Positions 34,465 to 43,569 of a stretch of DNA of 64,000 nt are shown here, piece by piece; the first letter of the stretch is position 1, and each line of letters opens with the position of its first letter. This stretch comes from Nocardia neocaledoniensis (GTDB lineage Bacteria; Actinomycetota; Actinomycetes; Mycobacteriales; Mycobacteriaceae). A program made the position numbers and the translations under genes. Where the stretch lies: assembly GCF_003182135.1 (NCBI RefSeq), contig NZ_QGTL01000013.1:124001-188000 (forward strand). Direction: 5' to 3'. The notes under the pieces were generated by a model that saw only the letters and a list, made by a program, of their open reading frames with translations, made no database searches and was not told the origin of the DNA.

Positions 34465-35385
34465 TCACTTGGAGGGGGTTGGACTGGGTGGGGTCCCGGT
34501 GAACCTTTGCCACTCTTGTTCCAGGTACTTTCCGTAGTCATCGCGGTATGCCCTGGAATGATCACGTAGACGGTCGGCGAGAAGATCGATTGCGGCGGGT
34601 CTGGTCAGATCATCGGCGACATAGCGGCCGTAGGTGGCTTTGGTGGCGCCGTCGATGTTGCCGATGTCCGGCCCGCTGTTGTCGAGGATTTCCCGCCGCA
34701 CTTGGGCGGTGGTCAATCCTGCATTGGATTCGTCCTGAAACGCCCTGTACAGATTTTTTTCGAACCACTGCCGATAGTCTTCGCCGGGTTGGGGTTCGGT
34801 GGCCAAGAAACTGTATTCGGGGCTGGCGGTTGCGTGGCCACTTTCGTGCGCCAATACCGCTGTGATCAGTAGCGGATCGTTCTCTCCGGCCGGGTTGATG
34901 ACGATCTCCTTCTCTTCCCGGCTGGTGATGCCTTGGGCTCCGATTGGGCCGTAACTGATCGTCCAGCCGTCGGCGAGAAGCTGCTGCACCTTCTTCGACA
35001 GGGTCGGCGACATCGCGACCAGCCGGTCGACCTCCGCCCCCAGACCGGTGGACTCTTCGGGCTCTTGCCCCGGATCATCCATCACGAGTTGCATACCGGA
35101 ATAGATCCCCACGCCGGAAGTGAGCCCGAGCGCGAAACCTTTCACCAGCATCATTGCGCGGGCCTCGCGTTCGGCCAGGTCGTCGGCTGCCGGGCGCACG
35201 ACCGAACTGGTCGCACGGTAACGCATCGAGGCCGCCGTAGCGAGGTGCCGAAGCCTCGAAGCCAGCACCTGCGCGCCGGCCTTGACGCTCTCGGTGATCG
35301 GTGCCCTCATTCTGAACCGGCTGCCAACACCCGAAAAGGCACCACCGGCGTGGTGGTGTTCGGTCGCGGCCGTGGCCGGAGCCAC
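34465..35385 (-). CDS. Putative zinc metallopeptidase-like protein
   Basis: A 306-residue protein containing HESGH (residues 180-184), a zincin HExxH motif, preceded by a loop with NPAGENDPLLITAVLA. The N-terminal third is basic with one possible membrane helix (VKGFALGLTSGVGIYSGM). Toxin-associated putative metallopeptidases of this type occur in polymorphic toxin systems; no secretion or pre-toxin domain is seen here. The start is GTG 35385, but ATG 35310 is possible. It follows a small gene 34 bases upstream. Confidence 0.55.
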   Translation of the reverse strand: MAPATAATEHHHAGGAFSGVGSRFRMRAPITESVKAGAQVLASRLRHLATAASMRYRATSSVVRPAADDLAEREARAMMLVKGFALGLTSGVGIYSGMQLVMDDPGQEPEESTGLGAEVDRLVAMSPTLSKKVQQLLADGWTISYGPIGAQGITSREEKEIVINPAGENDPLLITAVLAHESGHATASPEYSFLATEPQPGEDYRQWFEKNLYRAFQDESNAGLTTAQVRREILDNSGPDIGNIDGATKATYGRYVADDLTRPAAIDLLADRLRDHSRAYRDDYGKYLEQEWQRFTGTPPSPTPSK

Positions 35386-35419
35386 TTTCTTGAGGAGACC
35401 GACTGCGCCGCAAGGGGGT

Positions 35420-35656
35420 TCATGAACCAGCCTGCGATCGCTCCATCGACGTCGATTGTGTGCGCACCGGCCGCATCACCCATCGCAAATCCGCGATCGT
35501 GTGGGTCACGCGCCAGTTCCGATCGGTCGTGAGCTCAGTCAGGCCAGGTGTGCGGGTGACCTCTGGCAACGGAATGACCTGCGCCGCGGCGACAGGGGCG
35601 TTGAACTTGTCTGGGCCGATCTTTCCCCCGAATCTGAGTTGTTCCTGCATGAACAT
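35420..35656 (-). CDS. Small hypothetical protein
   Basis: A 78-residue frame starting at ATG 35656, with AAGAAGGG 4-5 bases upstream, which is a good ribosome site. The product (MFMQEQLRFGGKIGPDKF…) has no known motif. It lies 34 bases upstream of the metallopeptidase-like gene in the same direction and could be its operon partner, or a fragment of a larger lost gene. Confidence 0.4.
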   Translation of the reverse strand: MFMQEQLRFGGKIGPDKFNAPVAAAQVIPLPEVTRTPGLTELTTDRNWRVTHTIADLRWVMRPVRTQSTSMERSQAGS

Positions 35657-36120
35657 CGAGCCCTTCTTCGACCGGCAGTGTCACAATGGGAGGGGGGCCA
35701 CTAGGGCTTGTCCGCTTCGGCAGCTGCTCCCGTCACCCATCGTGGCAGTGTCGAGCCCCGGTGCCCGACAGGTATCCCCAGCAGTGGGGCGGCCATGTAA
35801 CGATCGAGCAGTCGTCCAAGTCGTTCCGCAGTTGCAGGAACAGCTCTTCCGGTTCTGGGGCAGGTCCATCGCGCGGGTCTCACATCGCTTGCAACTCGGT
35901 GCAGCGGCCCTGGCCATAGACCGCTCACGCGGCTGGCATGCCGGAGGGCGATTAGCGCCTCATACGGGAGTCTGGCTAATTCCTGGGGCGACCCTTCTGT
36001 TCACCGCACCAGCACGGCGTCCCCTACAAGTCCCACGGTGTGACGCTCTCCACCAATGGGGACAACGACGACACATCCCAGGTGTAGGAAAGGGGAGGCG
36101 ACGGGTAGGGGAATCCCCGG
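35657..36120. other. 464 bases with no convincing gene
   Basis: Frames on both strands overlap one another and give no recognisable motif or credible ribosome site. The end just before 36121 (GGGGAGGCGACGGGTAGGGG) may contain the ribosome site of the small gene that follows. Confidence 0.4.
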
Positions 36121-36366
36121 GTGAGGTTCGACGAGTTAGCTGCCCTCATCACCGGCCTGGGCTATCGCATCGAACCGGACAACAACACGACGACCACCGA
36201 CATCCACCGATACAGGGTCCCCGAGTCCGGCGCGAGGATCTTCGTCGTCGCCGACGCTGATCCTTACGGATGTGCTGATGTGGCTGCGGAGGACCCTGTC
36301 GAGCACAGAGTGGGCGATGTCTGGTCGATCACTTGTTCTCTGCTTGGTGGTCGCGCTGAAGCCTGA
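36121..36366 (+). CDS. Small hypothetical protein
   Basis: An 81-residue frame starting at GTG 36121 (VRFDELAALITGLGYRIEPD), with protein-like composition and a conserved-looking N-terminal helix. No family is recognised. It may be a truncated remnant; its neighbour on the other strand is a broken gene. Confidence 0.4.
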   Translation: MRFDELAALITGLGYRIEPDNNTTTTDIHRYRVPESGARIFVVADADPYGCADVAAEDPVEHRVGDVWSITCSLLGGRAEA

Positions 36367-36417
36367 GCGAGGACACTGCGCCACCACCCCCACGGCGGTG
36401 CCGAAATGCGGACCGCA

Positions 36418-36845
36418 TCACACTCCATCAGGGGATGTTCGAACGTTTTCGTAGCGCAGCATCACGAGCGCGTCCTCCGCCCACTCCGAGATACTTTGAG
36501 GTGGGGGTAGTTCCACGCCCGCAACGCCGCTCGTGGCGCCGAACTCCTGGGCCAGCGCTGCTATCTGCACTGAAGCCTGGAACAGTATCGCGGGGTCGTT
36601 GTCCGGGTCGCGTTGACGGCGATGCAGTCCACGAGCGCCGCGACGATGTCCGGGTGCATGCCAGACCTACCATTGACGATCTGGTTCACCCGGACGATCA
36701 TCGACGCGCGAACAACGTGGCCGTGGTAATCAACCGGCTTCCAACGCGACCCGCAGCAATCTGGCACTTCCACGCCGATTGCCCGGCCGGGCCTCTTGTC
36801 TCGGATAACTCCGCGGAGGACTGGTCGCTCGCGGCATCCGCTCAA
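36418..36845 (-). pseudogene. Frameshifted small gene, possibly HTH-type regulator or ammonia-lyase fragment
   Basis: Two adjoining minus-strand frames look coding. The first holds VRASMIVRVNQIVNGRSGMH and PDIVAALVDCIAVN (near 36610-36705); the second, in another frame, runs from DPDNDPAILFQASVQIAAL to a stop at 36418 via FGATSGVAGVELPPP. The join near 36600 suggests a frameshift. The first part could match either the NGRS…P..VAAL end of a XRE-type helix-turn-helix or, less likely, the N-terminal segment of an aromatic ammonia-lyase. Neither reading is secure. Confidence 0.4.
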
Positions 36846-36972
36846 CCGTGCGCGCGCGGCGGCGTTGTTCAGCCTGAGGCAACGATGCCGAAACCAGTCC
36901 TCGCCGAATCCTTGGGATGTCCAACGCTACCGATGCGGATGGACGGCGGTCCCTGCGAGTAGGTATGAGTGC

Positions 36973-37815
36973 CTACTCAGAGGCCGGAGTTCCGGCGATC
37001 CCGAAGACATCCGTCAGCATGAGAATTCGCTGTGCTCGAGCGAGTATCGGTAGGTCGCAGCCCTCGGTGATGTTTTCGCCGTTGTCGCCGAACTTCTCGA
37101 CCGTCATCGCGGCCCAGGTGACATCTGTGGGGCCGGGCATGAAGTGACGATTGACGACCGGTGCGTCCATCGGGTCGATGCACAGCATCCCAGTCATTCC
37201 GGCACTCATCGCCACAAGGGCGGCATCTTCGAGTGCCGGCATACCTGACAGGCAGGGACCGTCGATCGGGCCCGGCAGGCGGGCTGCCCGGCTGGCGTTG
37301 ACGAGGCGGCCGCGGACGAACGACAGCGCGACGGGGTCATCGGCGGTGAGCGTGTCACGGCGGTAGTCGCCTTTGCCGAATGCGAGTCGGGTGGTCGCCG
37401 GTGCCGAGGCGATGTCGAAGGCGTGTTCGACCCCGAGCGCCGTTTCGATCAGAGCCACGATCGGCAGCGCGGGTAGCTCGCTGGCCAATTGTGAGACCTG
37501 CTCAGGTAATTCAGTTTTCGCGAGCACCACGCCCTGCAGGCCGGGTGCAGCCCGAAGTGCCGTCACGTCCGCCTCATAGTCTGCGGTCCCGCTTGCATTG
37601 ATGCGTACCCAGGCGTGGGACCCCTGCAGATGCTCGACGACGTTGCGTCGCGCGGCGGAGCGGCGGGTGCGGACGACGCCGTCTTCTAGATCGAGGATCG
37701 AGACATCCGCATCGGTAGTGGATGAATAGCGGCAGGTATCAGCTGCCGACATCAGCAGCCACGAACGCGCGAACTCGGTCGGGATCGTGATGCTCGGGAA
37801 GGTGGTGGGGTGCAT
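36973..37815 (-). CDS. CitE-like aldolase/citrate-lyase family protein (HpcH/HpaI)
   Basis: A 280-residue TIM-barrel protein. Signatures are RSWLLMSAADT (family N terminus), SILDLEDGV (metal ligand Glu/Asp), VRINASG (substrate Arg) and VALIETALGVEHA. This fold cleaves or forms C-C or thioester bonds on beta-hydroxy acyl-CoA compounds such as malyl- or citramalyl-CoA. ATG 37815 has AGAAGG about 12 bases upstream; ATG 37827 directly abuts it and is less likely. It stands alone, with 430-base gaps from the nearest metabolic gene. Confidence 0.82.
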   Translation of the reverse strand: MHPTTFPSITIPTEFARSWLLMSAADTCRYSSTTDADVSILDLEDGVVRTRRSAARRNVVEHLQGSHAWVRINASGTADYEADVTALRAAPGLQGVVLAKTELPEQVSQLASELPALPIVALIETALGVEHAFDIASAPATTRLAFGKGDYRRDTLTADDPVALSFVRGRLVNASRAARLPGPIDGPCLSGMPALEDAALVAMSAGMTGMLCIDPMDAPVVNRHFMPGPTDVTWAAMTVEKFGDNGENITEGCDLPILARAQRILMLTDVFGIAGTPASE

Positions 37816-38257
37816 GCCTGATGACATCCTTCTGGGCGGGGCGCGTCGGGCTTCGACGTGGAGCTCACTTGTTTCAGATGAGGCGAGATCGTTAGCTGAG
37901 CACCGCAGACAGCTGGTCAGCTAGCGCAGCTCAGCGACGGTCACTAAGGACTGGCTGGCTCGGGTACACATCGGGGGCCGACCCGCCAATACGCGTCGAA
38001 GGAAGCAGGTTCATCGCAACCGCGTGCAACGCACGTTGTTCCACCGAGCGAGTCACACGCCGTCTCGCTGGTAGCGGTCCAAGCAAACCTCCGGGCGATG
38101 TTCGCAACCAGCCTGCGAATTCCGACATGCCGTTGACCCTATTGCTTGACGTGCTGATTGGATTGCCAGCATTGGGAAGCGGTTCATCGGTTCCGATCCG
38201 AGATCTTTGGTCTGAAGTCGGAACGAGACGTGACAGCGCGGGTCATCCCGCTTCCCG
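37816..38257. other. 442 bases with no convincing gene
   Basis: No frame here has a motif or good start. The segment near 38106-38118 repeats 13 bases (AACCAGCCTGCGA) also seen at 35425-35437, but without further similarity. The promoter of the CitE-like gene should lie just right of 37827. Confidence 0.35.
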
Positions 38258-39139
38258 CTATGCGTGCATGACAGCCTGGTCGAGGCGTTGTTGCTGTGCG
38301 TCGTTGAGTCCGAGTTTTGTCGCAGTGAGGTTCTCTTCGAGGTGAGCGAGAGAAGCGGTTCCGGGGATCGGCAGAATGACGGGGGAACGGGCGAGTAGCC
38401 AGGCGAGCATGACCTGGGGCGCGGTGGCATCGAGTTCGGCGGCGATGCCGGCGAGTGCGGTGGCACCGTTGGGGGCGGTCGCGGCGGCGACGGGTTGCCA
38501 GGGAAGAAAGGCGACACCGGCGGCCTCGCATTCCGCCAGGACGGATTCGTGGCCTCGGTCGAAAAGGTTGTAGCGGTTCTGTACGCTCGCGATCTCGGCG
38601 GTCTGCTGGGCCTCGGCGAGCTGCTCGGACGTGATCTCGGACAACCCGATGTGGCCGATCTTCCCTTGCTGTTGGAGGTCTCGGAGGGTGCCGACCTGAT
38701 CGGCGATCGGAACTTTCGGGTCGATCCGGTGCAGCTGCAGGAGGCCGACGCGCTCGGTCCTGAGTCTGCGCAGGGCCTGCTCGACTTGCTTTCGCAGGCT
38801 CGCTGGCTGTCCGTCGTGTTCCCACTCATTCGGCCCGGACCGGGTGATGCCGACCTTGGTGGAGATCAGCAAGTCGTCCGGGTATGGATGCAGGGCCTCG
38901 GCCAGGAGTTCTTCGTTGGCGCCCCACCCGTACATATGGGCGGTATCGATCAAGGTGACGCCCAGTTCGACGGCGCGCCTGGCCACGGCGATCGCGGATT
39001 CCCTTCGATCGAGTGGCTCCGTCGGTAGTCGCATCGCGCCGAACCCGAGCCGAGAGACTTGGCATTCGCCGCCGATCGCGAACGAGCCTGCAGAGCCCGG
39101 AGTATTGGTTGGAGCTGACGTCATCGGGTTTCCCGTCAT
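38258..39139 (-). CDS. Aldo/keto reductase
   Basis: A 293-residue (beta/alpha)8 NADPH-dependent oxidoreductase. The catalytic tetrad is visible: Asp and Tyr in LIDTAHMYGWGANEELLAEA, Lys in LLISTKVGITR, His in LLQLHRIDPKV. The C terminus PIPGTASLAHLEENL holds the NADPH-binding loop. ATG 39139 has AAGGA 11 bases upstream; ATG 39124 is possible and the frame is open to 39217. It probably reduces small aldehydes or ketones; no operon partner is seen. Confidence 0.88.
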   Translation of the reverse strand: MTGNPMTSAPTNTPGSAGSFAIGGECQVSRLGFGAMRLPTEPLDRRESAIAVARRAVELGVTLIDTAHMYGWGANEELLAEALHPYPDDLLISTKVGITRSGPNEWEHDGQPASLRKQVEQALRRLRTERVGLLQLHRIDPKVPIADQVGTLRDLQQQGKIGHIGLSEITSEQLAEAQQTAEIASVQNRYNLFDRGHESVLAECEAAGVAFLPWQPVAAATAPNGATALAGIAAELDATAPQVMLAWLLARSPVILPIPGTASLAHLEENLTATKLGLNDAQQQRLDQAVMHA

Positions 39140-39266
39140 CGGTTCAACGATCCTTGTGTGCCCCATCCTGCCCTTGACCACGATGTTGCGCACCTGGGCC
39201 GAGTTCTGCTTCCGCATTGAAGCTGCTCAGGCGTGTTAGTCAGTGTGAGCAACGCCCGATTCAACC

Positions 39267-39890
39267 TTACGCACAGAAGCCGATCAGTCCGAATCCTGGT
39301 TGCGCCTGTGCGCTTCGTAACCACGAAACGCATTGCATGACGCCGCGACGGACCTCGGAGTCGACTGGTGGGGCGTCTTTTCCCTGGGCAATCGCCCGTT
39401 CCGCGACTTCGAACTGCTCGAGCGCTTCCGCGATCTGATCAGGCGTCCATTCCCCGCAGCTGGGCGGGAACCCGATCGGCAGTGAAGCCGGGAACCCATC
39501 AGCGCCGAGGAACGAGTCGACCGATACCGCGGTGATTCCGAGCTCGCGCATTCCCTTGTCCACCTCGGACAACCAGTCGCCTCGGAAAGGACTGAACCTG
39601 TCGTTGTCGAGAAACGAACCGGTGACTGAGCAGAGCCGCTTGTAGGCATAGCCGTACTGGAACGTGTGGCTACGGCCGGTGCTGAACGGACCGCCGTGAA
39701 TCACCGCGTGCAGGGCCGCGTACGCGGTCGGTGCTCCTTCTTCGATCTCGTCACTGAAATAGTCGTCGTCACGGCGGAGTTGGTCGCCGTGTTTCGTGCG
39801 GATGGATTCCAGGAAATGGTCATCGCGTGATCCTACGAGGGCACGCGTGGCAGCCACATCCAGCAGGTAGATCTCCAGGCCGTAGCTCAT
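39267..39890 (-). CDS. Hypothetical protein, DUF7691-like
   Basis: A 207-residue acidic cytoplasmic protein (MSYGLEIYLLDVAATRALVG). The opening pattern, with a strand followed by DVAATRALVGSRD and a DEIEEGAPTAYAAL helix, is like the DUF7691 proteins of actinobacteria (from memory). Such proteins sometimes neighbour immunity or toxin genes. No catalytic motif is seen. Confident as a gene; function unknown. Confidence 0.65.
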   Translation of the reverse strand: MSYGLEIYLLDVAATRALVGSRDDHFLESIRTKHGDQLRRDDDYFSDEIEEGAPTAYAALHAVIHGGPFSTGRSHTFQYGYAYKRLCSVTGSFLDNDRFSPFRGDWLSEVDKGMRELGITAVSVDSFLGADGFPASLPIGFPPSCGEWTPDQIAEALEQFEVAERAIAQGKDAPPVDSEVRRGVMQCVSWLRSAQAQPGFGLIGFCA

Positions 39891-39992
39891 CCGACGAGCC
39901 TAAGCGCCCTCTGCGAAGCTCGAAGTCCCACAGCTGGGGAGAGTGCCCGGGCGAGTGCCCTCGCGAATCGTATCGCGTGTTTACCTCGCTCG

Positions 39993-41207
39993 TCACGAGC
40001 TGGCGATCGCGATATCGGCGCCGCTGAACAGCAGGTCGGCCGGCCGTCTGGTACTTGTCGGAACCAGCTCGGCGTGTGGAGCCAGCGCGTGTAGTTCCCG
40101 GAGGAATACCTCGATCGCCAGTGCGGCCAGTTGCTTTCCGGGGCAGATGTGACGGCCGAAGCCGAAAGTCAACGGCAGCTTGCCCTTTCCGTCCATGCTC
40201 CACAGGTCAGGAAAGGCGGCCGGGTCCCGGTTGGCCGCCGCGAACAACGCCAGCACCGGTCCTGTTGACAGGGTCGCGCCGCTGGGCAGGGTGATCGGTC
40301 TTTCGGCTTTGCGTTTCCACGCCACCAGACCGGGGTCGAGCTGCAGCAGCTTCAATGCGACTCTGCCCGCCTGGCTCTGTTCGGCGAGCATGTCCCACCA
40401 GCGGCGGTCGCCTGGCGTGAGTAGCCGTTCGAGGCCCTGCTGGATGGTTCCGCTGACCGTGTGAACGCCGGCGGCGAGGGAATTCGCCATGGCCGAAACA
40501 GCGACGCGACGCGGAATGTCCGCTTCCCGCAATCGATGCGCGAGGCCGGAACCGTCGGCTACCGTGCGGGCGGAGACCGTGAACAGCCAGCCGAGCGCCT
40601 GTACCGCTGTGCCGAGCTCGCGGCCGCGCAAGTGCCTGCCGAGCAGCCCGGACTGGGCTCCACTCCAGACGGCGACGTTCGGCCAGGCCTCCGGCGGCAA
40701 TCCGACGGCTTCGGCGGTGATCCGTGCCGCGTATGTGATCGACAAGGCGGTCACATCGAGTTCAGATGTGGTGTCGGCGGCGTTCAGCGCGGCGTGAAAG
40801 TGCGCGGACATCGTTGCTGCCCGCGTATCGCGTTGCCCTGGGGGAATCGTGAAGTGGCCGTCGGCTCCCGCCATGGTTGACCAGACCTTGGCGTGAAGGA
40901 CTTTGTCGGTCAGGTTCGCGGTCGCCTTGGCCGGCGGCGGGAATAGGTGCTGGACGAACGGGGGAATGGCCGAGGGTGTCGCCGCGATCCGCCGATACCC
41001 GACCAGCGGGTCCAACGAATTCGCCGCGCTGAGGCCGGGCACCGTGGCTTCGAGCACCGTGCGGACGTCGTCATACTTCCAGACCATCCGAAGCCCGGAA
41101 GGATGGTGATAACTCGTCTCGACCGCCTCGTGCAATCGCCGGTATCTCTCGTCTCGCCTCGCGTAGGACAGCTGGTTGGGCGTGACCGTGGCGAATGGAA
41201 AACTCAT
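39993..41207 (-). CDS. Cytochrome P450 with altered K-helix
   Basis: A 404-residue P450. The heme loop is LTFGFGRHICPGKQL (axial Cys about residue 355) and the I-helix holds AAGVHTVSGT (oxygen-binding A-G-x-x-T). The K-helix, which normally has ExxR, reads LKLLQLDPGLVAWKR, so neither Glu nor Arg is in place. CYP157-type enzymes of Streptomyces also lack the canonical motif. The meander contains RDPAAFPDLWSM. No ferredoxin gene is adjacent. It could be a true monooxygenase, a peroxide-using form or a non-catalytic heme protein. Confidence 0.85.
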   Translation of the reverse strand: MSFPFATVTPNQLSYARRDERYRRLHEAVETSYHHPSGLRMVWKYDDVRTVLEATVPGLSAANSLDPLVGYRRIAATPSAIPPFVQHLFPPPAKATANLTDKVLHAKVWSTMAGADGHFTIPPGQRDTRAATMSAHFHAALNAADTTSELDVTALSITYAARITAEAVGLPPEAWPNVAVWSGAQSGLLGRHLRGRELGTAVQALGWLFTVSARTVADGSGLAHRLREADIPRRVAVSAMANSLAAGVHTVSGTIQQGLERLLTPGDRRWWDMLAEQSQAGRVALKLLQLDPGLVAWKRKAERPITLPSGATLSTGPVLALFAAANRDPAAFPDLWSMDGKGKLPLTFGFGRHICPGKQLAALAIEVFLRELHALAPHAELVPTSTRRPADLLFSGADIAIASS

Positions 41208-41362
41208 GATGCTGGATCCGTCCCGCGAAGACCTTTACCTCGAGATCCTGGGGTGTTCCCATTCCTGGAAAGGTTCGGACGGTGACTGGGCGGGATGCCC
41301 GCGCGCTGTGACCTGGTGTCCCGCGCGAGATCACGCGCGTGGTCTCCGTATGACAGCGCAGG

Positions 41363-43075
41363 TCACGATTCGTCGAAGACTTCGATGCGGTGGCTGTCGA
41401 CGATGTGGCCGTTCTCGTCTTCGATCCGCAAGGCCTCAAGTCGGGATTTGACGGTCTGGTTGACTCCGTTCATGAAGTGCATTTTCAGCTGTGGTGGTTT
41501 GCCGTCGACCCAGTACTCGGTGTTCATGTGGGAGATGGCGAGCTGCCTGCGGGCCTGTGCTTCCAGTTCCTTCTGGAAAGAGCGTTGAGAGTCGGGGTCG
41601 TTGGTTTTGACTTCATGCCATACGCGACCCCCGTCGGTCACGATGTCCACTTCGCTGGCCATTGGCGTCCCGGTTGGTGTCCTGACATCGACGAGCGGGC
41701 CGAGATTATGGATGTTGTCCAGCTTCTGTGCCATCGTGACTTCACCCTCGAATCCACGGATTCCCGCGCCGGGGCCCTGCAAGGCGGCTTCGTTGATCAT
41801 GCGTCGGGTGATCGGGTCTCCTCCCGTCGTGCCGTTTTGCACCGTGTCCTCGAAACGGGTGACGATCTTGCGGTAGGTGTCGATCCCTGCCTGCCATCGG
41901 TCAGCGCCCTTGTCCGCCAGCTCTGGCGACCTCTCCAGCAGCGCGGTCAAGCGCTCCTGGGTCGCATCGAGACGCTGGTGCATGGCTGTGAGTTTTTCGC
42001 TGGCCGCACGGAGCTCTGCTGCCGACAGCGGCTGCTGCTCGTACCGGTGCGTGTCCGCGAGCCGGTCGGCGATGCTGACCCCGTCGCGCTCAGCCGCTGT
42101 CTGCATCTTGTTGAACCACTGGTTGGTGTTGTTCGCCGCGACGCCGTCGATCATCCGTTGGGCCTTTGCCGTCTGGGCGAAAGCTTCGGTTTGGCGCTCG
42201 GCGAGGCGATCTGCCACGTGCGACGGGAATCCGCGTCGGGCGAATTCGGCCCGTTGCTCCAGCAGGGTGTCACGATATGTATTGACCATCGGTTGTCGCC
42301 GGTAATCGTGGTATCGGTCGTGCAGCAGAGCCCTGGCATCGGCCACTGTACGCGCGTCGGCACCGCTGTTCTCGATCCGATCCACAGCTTGCTTCAAGCC
42401 CTTTGGTAGCTGGTCGACCTGCGCGCCCTGCGTTGCGAAACGCTCGAGCATGTCGTCTGCGTGCCGGGACAAGATTCCTGCTGGTGAGGTGCCCACCTCA
42501 CGCAGTACCGGGATGAGGCCGATTCTGTCCACCCATTCGGCGGTCCTTGCCGTCGCGTCACGGGTGATCAGTTGTTGTGCGCGCTCCCCGTGCAGGTATT
42601 CCCCAGCCTGGGACAGCGCGGACGCGTGGGCCGTGTCAGCGGAATCGCCGCGCTCCTGAAGTTCGCTGGACTTGTTGTTGAGAAACTCCCGCCGCAGTTG
42701 GCTCTCCCGCACCCGGCGCTGTTCGGAGTAGTGGTCTAGTATCGCTCGCTCGACCCGCGTCGTAGTCCGCGCGTCCGCCCCGGCAGCGCGGGAACTCGTC
42801 AGCAAACGTCGTATAGCCTCAGGAAGGCCGTGCCCTTCGCGACCGTTCACAGGGGAGCGTAACGACCTTTCCGCCTCACCCGCGGCCGCCACGATCTGCT
42901 GTTCGCCGCGCTGCTCGCCGCCTTCGAACCTGCGGATCGCGTGGCGAAGCTGATCACTGTTGTCCCCGTACGCATCGTGCAGATCTCGACCGAGCCGACG
43001 ATGGAGCAGTTCGACCGAGTCGTCCCGCAGCCGCCGGAACAGCACAGCCAGGTCATCGGAAAAGAAGCCCCTCAT
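41363..43075 (-). CDS. Large protein with C-terminal PD-(D/E)XK nuclease-like domain
   Basis: A 570-residue protein. Most of it is charged and helical, with long Glu/Arg/Gln-rich stretches (about residues 25-420) suggesting coiled coil. The last ~110 residues have a restriction-endonuclease-like core: E in GFEGEVTMAQ, Asp477 in SEVDIVTDGG, Glu488 and Lys490 in RVWHEVKTND. This looks like a polymorphic-toxin-type nuclease tip on a helical stalk, although no secretion or pre-toxin signal is visible. ATG 43075 (MRGFFSDD) is chosen; the longer frame to 43309 lacks protein-like sequence. Confidence 0.65.
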   Translation of the reverse strand: MRGFFSDDLAVLFRRLRDDSVELLHRRLGRDLHDAYGDNSDQLRHAIRRFEGGEQRGEQQIVAAAGEAERSLRSPVNGREGHGLPEAIRRLLTSSRAAGADARTTTRVERAILDHYSEQRRVRESQLRREFLNNKSSELQERGDSADTAHASALSQAGEYLHGERAQQLITRDATARTAEWVDRIGLIPVLREVGTSPAGILSRHADDMLERFATQGAQVDQLPKGLKQAVDRIENSGADARTVADARALLHDRYHDYRRQPMVNTYRDTLLEQRAEFARRGFPSHVADRLAERQTEAFAQTAKAQRMIDGVAANNTNQWFNKMQTAAERDGVSIADRLADTHRYEQQPLSAAELRAASEKLTAMHQRLDATQERLTALLERSPELADKGADRWQAGIDTYRKIVTRFEDTVQNGTTGGDPITRRMINEAALQGPGAGIRGFEGEVTMAQKLDNIHNLGPLVDVRTPTGTPMASEVDIVTDGGRVWHEVKTNDPDSQRSFQKELEAQARRQLAISHMNTEYWVDGKPPQLKMHFMNGVNQTVKSRLEALRIEDENGHIVDSHRIEVFDES

Positions 43076-43569
43076 CACACGCCACCGCGGCCAACGCACA
43101 GGTGAAGTTCGACTGCGAACACCATCACTTGGATCATGGCGCGGCAGTCGGTGCACGGCCGGGGTCTGAGTCCTGCACCCCGGCTGTGCGGGTTGTCGCT
43201 GCGCCTTGATGCGCGGCATCGGGATAGGCCACGTCCACCTCCTTGGCCGCCTCGCGGGTGCGATCCCCCACGGGCATGTGAGGACGAGAGTGACGGGATA
43301 TCGAATCATCCGGGTGGGGAGGACTCACCCCCACAGGGTGGGGATTCAAGCGCCACGGCGACGAGCGCGGTGCTCAGCTTCTCGGCGAGGCGAAGCCCCA
43401 GAGCATCGGTTCACCCTCACCCGGTACGAAAATTGTGAGGAAGGGGCCCGCCGCGTCGGAGGTGTGCCGGGTCGATCGAAATCGCCTCCGCGCGTGGGAC
43501 ACCTGGCATTTCGAGTGCCTGCAGCAACTCGAGCAATGACTCACCCCACGTGTGTGGGAGGGTTGTTCG
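43076..43569. other. 494 bases without a clear gene, with G/C-rich imperfect hairpins
   Basis: The stretch contains several CCCCCAC…GTGGGG-like hairpins (for example 43328-43344 and 43544-43559). Spacing between them is irregular (63 and 216 bases), so they are not a CRISPR array. No coding frame is convincing. The promoter of the nuclease-like gene should be near its left end. Confidence 0.4.

Noticed and set aside
36561..36845. Histidine/phenylalanine ammonia-lyase gene remnant
   Set aside because: Only about 35 residues fit (VRASMIVRVNQIVNGRSG), and the continuing sequence does not contain the Ala-Ser-Gly site; kept only as an uncertain pseudogene.
35425..38118. A 13-base repeat AACCAGCCTGCGA at 35425-35437 and 38106-38118, as possible ends of a transposon
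   Set aside because: The flanks do not match, there is no inverted copy and no transposase between them; likely chance in GC-rich DNA.
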